Assembly: GCF_014212355.1 (NCBI RefSeq)
Contig: NZ_JACKXD010000001.1
Span: 767,143-831,142 of the forward strand
Direction: 5' to 3'
DNA: 64,000 nt
From: Halobellus ruber
GTDB lineage: Archaea; Halobacteriota; Halobacteria; Halobacteriales; Haloferacaceae
Shown: piece by piece, positions 61,716 to 64,000 of the stretch
Layout: each line of letters opens with the position of its first letter
Position numbering within the stretch: position 1 is the first letter of the stretch
Notes under the pieces: model-generated
Seen by the model: the letters and a program-made list of their open reading frames with translations, nothing else
Databases searched by the model: none
What the model was told of the DNA's origin: nothing
Translations under genes and position numbers: made by a program

Positions 61716-62630
61716 TCAGGACGTCGACGGCGAGATGTCGATGTTCAGGCTCTTTCTGATGATCTGGGTGAAGCCCATCGAGCAGACGAAATACCAGACG
61801 ATCCACGCCTGGATCGGCCCCAGCACTGACTCCGTCCACTCGACCCGACCCACGAGGGGAAGCACCAGGGCGTCCAGCGTCGTCTGTGCGCTGGCGTTCG
61901 CGCCGACGCCGATCGACCAGTACATCCACAGGAACACCGGGATGGTGAGGAACATGATCCACACCATCGGGCGGAACTGCTCTTTGAACATCCCGAGCTG
62001 GTCGCCCATCGCGTCCATCTGTTCCTCCTGGATCTCGTCGAGCGCCTCGTCGTCGCCGGCCTCTTTGGCCTCCTTCCGGCGCTCCTGGATCTCCTGCATC
62101 CGCTCTTGGTACTTCGACATCTTGTCCATGTCCATCAGGTTCGCCTGCAGGAGCGTCGAATAGAGCCCGGTGGCCAGCGCCAGGACCATCACGACCGCGT
62201 AGAACGGCAACATCTCCTCGAGCGGGCTCAGCGGGACGTCCATCACCGTCCCGATGACGTCTCTGAGCGGCTTCCACGAGTAGCCGACGAACAGCGCCAG
62301 CGTCACGACCGCCGCGCCCTTGTCGTACATCGACCACGACGATCCGTCGTCGTCCGCGACGTCGCCGCCGCCTCCGGAGTCGTCGTCGGTTGTTGCGGGT
62401 CCGAGGCCGGCCTGCGTCGCCTCCGCGTCGGCCAACGTGAACCCTTCTTCGCCCTCGACGAGGATTCCCTTCTCGATGAGGCGGCCCCACTGCCCCGAGG
62501 AGAGCTCACCCTTCACGTCGAGCCACTTGACGTCGCCGTCGTCGGCCCGGTCGAGGACCGTTTCGACGGCGTCCCGCATCTCCCGGTCGCCGTCGACCAG
62601 CGTGCGGACCTTCGATTCGATTTGCGGCAT
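61716..62630 (-). CDS. DUF106 (YidC/Get1-like) membrane insertase family protein
   Basis: The protein has 304 residues. The first 100 are soluble (MPQIESKVRTLVDGDREM, then a winged-helix-like DVKWLDVKGELSSGQWGRLIEKGILVEGEEGFTL). Three hydrophobic regions follow (about 108-125, 135-165, 225-250), with a final one near 275. The cytoplasmic coiled coil between them (DKMSKYQERMQEIQERRKEAKEAGDDEALDEIQEEQMDAM) and FKEQFRPMVWIMFLTIPVF are hallmarks of archaeal DUF106 proteins. These are related to YidC/Oxa1 and thought to assist membrane-protein insertion. It lies in the adk-cmk-truB cluster, as is usual in archaea. Confidence 0.92.
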   Translation of the reverse strand: MPQIESKVRTLVDGDREMRDAVETVLDRADDGDVKWLDVKGELSSGQWGRLIEKGILVEGEEGFTLADAEATQAGLGPATTDDDSGGGGDVADDDGSSWSMYDKGAAVVTLALFVGYSWKPLRDVIGTVMDVPLSPLEEMLPFYAVVMVLALATGLYSTLLQANLMDMDKMSKYQERMQEIQERRKEAKEAGDDEALDEIQEEQMDAMGDQLGMFKEQFRPMVWIMFLTIPVFLWMYWSIGVGANASAQTTLDALVLPLVGRVEWTESVLGPIQAWIVWYFVCSMGFTQIIRKSLNIDISPSTS

Positions 62631-62721
62631 CTACAATCCAGTAGCTGTCCACCCGTAATGAACCTTTTACTCTGAATACGCCACCGGGTGCCACACGGAG
62701 CCGACCGGAGAGTGCCGTCGA

Positions 62722-63360
62722 TCAGGACTCGACGGCGTCGACGACGGCGTCGAACACCTCGTCGGGCGGTGCCTCGCCGTCGACCTCGGTCAACGCGCCC
62801 GCCTCGCGGTAGTGTTCGACCACGGGCGCGGTGTTCTCCTCGTAGACCCGCAGGCGTTCGCGGGCGGTCTCCTCGGTGTCGTCATCCCGCTGCACTAAGT
62901 CGCCGCCGCACTCGTCGCAGACGCCCGGCTCCTCGGGCGGCTCGAACTCGACGTGGAAGTTCTCGCCGCAGTTCTCGCAGACGCGCCGGCCGGTCAGCCG
63001 CGAGACCAGCACCTCCTCGTCGACCGCGAGGTAGACGACGGCGTCGAGGTCGGTGATCTCCGAGAGGAACTCCGCCTGATCGAGGTTCCGGGGGTACCCG
63101 TCGAGCACGTAGCCGTCGGCGGTCGAAAGCGCCTCCTCGACGATGGCGTTGACGACCTTGTCGGGGACGAGCTCCCCGGCGTCCATGTACTCGCCCGGGG
63201 AGTCGTACTCGGTGTCCATATCGCCGATGTCCATCCCCTTGTTGGCGCGGAGCGCGTCGCCGGTCGTCACGTGTTCGATGCCGAACTCCGCGGCGAGCCG
63301 TTTCGACTGCGTTCCCTTGCCGGCACCCGGCGGGCCCAAGAGCAGAATGTGCTTGCCCAT
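62722..63360 (-). CDS. adk: Adenylate kinase
   Basis: The protein has 212 residues. [27 protein letters not shown] has the P-loop at about 8-16. [17 protein letters not shown] binds AMP, and [17 protein letters not shown] is conserved. The LID carries a complete zinc-type cysteine set (CENCGENF and CDECGGD), followed by [14 protein letters not shown]. It interconverts ATP plus AMP and two ADP. The ATG at 63360 was chosen over one 15 nt upstream because MGKHILLLG is the family start and a TATA-like CGTTATACGG lies about 25 nt before it on the minus strand. It is the first gene of the cluster leading to truB. Confidence 0.97.
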   Translation of the reverse strand: MGKHILLLGPPGAGKGTQSKRLAAEFGIEHVTTGDALRANKGMDIGDMDTEYDSPGEYMDAGELVPDKVVNAIVEEALSTADGYVLDGYPRNLDQAEFLSEITDLDAVVYLAVDEEVLVSRLTGRRVCENCGENFHVEFEPPEEPGVCDECGGDLVQRDDDTEETARERLRVYEENTAPVVEHYREAGALTEVDGEAPPDEVFDAVVDAVES

Positions 63361-63488
63361 ACCTGCAGGTCCCACCCCGTCCGTATAACGTTGAAGAAAA
63401 CTGTCGGCGTGTGCGTCGGCTCCGGTACTCCGCCACGCGGTGACGTGTGCCGCCGAACCTTTTCACGGGCGCGGCCGGAGAGACGAGT

Positions 63489-63875
63489 ATGACCAGGTTC
63501 GACGCCGACGACCCCAGGGAGCGCCGGAAGCTGTTCGCGGAAGCCATCGCCGCCCACCGCACCCGCGCCAGCTCGTTCGTTACGCTCGAAGCCGACGCCG
63601 AGGACGACGACGCGCCCCGGCCGTGGCTCCAGTTCGGCGACAACACGTTCAACGTCGACGTGACCGACGCCGAACTCGACGACCTGAAGACGCTGGTCGG
63701 GGAGTTCCCGGAGTTCCGGGTCGAACAGCTCGAGTCGCCGGAGACGGCCGAGGGGACGAACGCCCGCATCACTGCCCGCTCGGACCCGAACCGGCTCGCG
63801 ACGTTCGCAGACCGGGTCTTTCTCGACGTCTACGACCGGCCGGAGACGTACCGGGCGTGGGTCGCCGAGGTCTGA
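63489..63875 (+). CDS. Conserved haloarchaeal protein of unknown function
   Basis: A soluble acidic protein of 128 residues, MTRFDADDPRERRKLFAEAI. A basic helical N-terminus (AAHRTRASSFVTLEAD) is followed by a compact alpha/beta part (PWLQFGDNTFNVDVTDAELDDLKTLVGEFPEFRVEQL, then RLATFADRVFLDVYDRPETYRAWVAEV). No motif is recognised. The ATG at 63489 has an adequate context; the open frame 42 nt upstream lies in the shared promoter region with divergent adk. Palindromic copy 4 starts two bases after its stop codon. Confidence 0.75.
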   Translation: MTRFDADDPRERRKLFAEAIAAHRTRASSFVTLEADAEDDDAPRPWLQFGDNTFNVDVTDAELDDLKTLVGEFPEFRVEQLESPETAEGTNARITARSDPNRLATFADRVFLDVYDRPETYRAWVAEV

Positions 63876-63877
63876 TT

Positions 63878-63958
63878 CATACTGTCGGTTATAATTACGT
63901 GAAGATTTTCGACACCCGGGGTGTCGAAATCCGTCACGCGACTATCGCCGACAGTATC
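63878..63958. repeat. Dispersed palindromic element, copy 4
   Basis: The left arm is 63878-63907 (CATACTGTCGGTTATAATTACGTGAAGATT in pattern). The core at 63908-63928 is 21 bp, one C shorter than the perfect form, and the right arm is 63929-63958 (ends GCCGACAGTATC). It starts only two bases after the stop codon of the preceding gene, so it must be part of that gene's 3' transcript. Orientation by arm type is opposite to copies 2 and 3. Confidence 0.93.
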
Positions 63959-64000
63959 AGCCGCCGGCCGTTTCGCGTGTCGCCGGCGGCTCGAAACCGC

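Noticed and set aside
10626-63958. The repeated palindromes as a CRISPR array
   Set aside because: The copies are tens of kilobases apart, with no regular spacers and no cas genes. Each is an isolated unit.

Overview
The window is about 64 kb of very G+C-rich DNA that codes densely for acidic proteins (many Asp/Glu, few Lys). It has archaeal information-processing genes: proteasome beta subunit, topoisomerase VI A/B, ATP-dependent DNA ligase, archaeal-type TruB/Cbf5, a YidC-like DUF106 protein and the adk-cmk-truB group. It also has Tat-type lipoprotein export and leaderless genes with a TATA-like box about 20-30 nt before the start codon. Together these indicate a halophilic archaeon (class Halobacteria). 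Placement in a genus such as Halorubrum or a relative is only a guess.

Layout. 1-3114: end of glpA, then glpB and glpC (anaerobic glycerol-3-phosphate dehydrogenase). 3115-4700: an A+T-richer island with one unfamiliar multi-pass membrane protein. 4702-11181: ileS, a bifunctional-nuclease-family protein, an ArsR-like membrane regulator, a GNAT acetyltransferase and conserved unknowns. 11298-17252: a complete five-gene peptide-type ABC importer. 17619-24688: small membrane proteins, cdd-udp nucleoside salvage, an NDH-2-like flavoprotein, an HTH regulator, an isocitrate-lyase-family enzyme, a sugar epimerase and arginase. 24727-30518: gyrB-gyrA, with a 433-residue HNH intein in GyrB. 30783-39582: ferredoxin, asparaginase, tRNA-Leu, TraB-family and M50 membrane proteins, purM, an HTH-CBS regulator, a DUF555 protein and psmB. 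39607-48520: GCS2-like ligase, DNA ligase, topoisomerase VI, cyclophilin and a TrpD2-like protein. 48650-57798: fused siroheme decarboxylase, PHP phosphoesterase, two FAD oxidoreductases, an HTR-like RecA-fold ATPase and membrane proteins. 57871-63875: DUF502 protein, a doubly frameshifted small gene, tRNA-Pro and the adk/DUF106/cmk/truB cluster.

The most unusual content is non-coding. A palindromic element of about 82 bp occurs four times (10626, 32478, 59171, 63878), always on the 3' side of a gene. It has a near-perfect core palindrome and two distinguishable arms that give it polarity. A different 76-bp inverted-repeat element has inserted into a small DUF1648-like gene at 61229-61304, and its exact removal restores the reading frame. 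A duplicated tRNA-Leu 3' end lies about 100 bp downstream of the intact gene. No CRISPR array, rRNA gene or transposase gene was seen.
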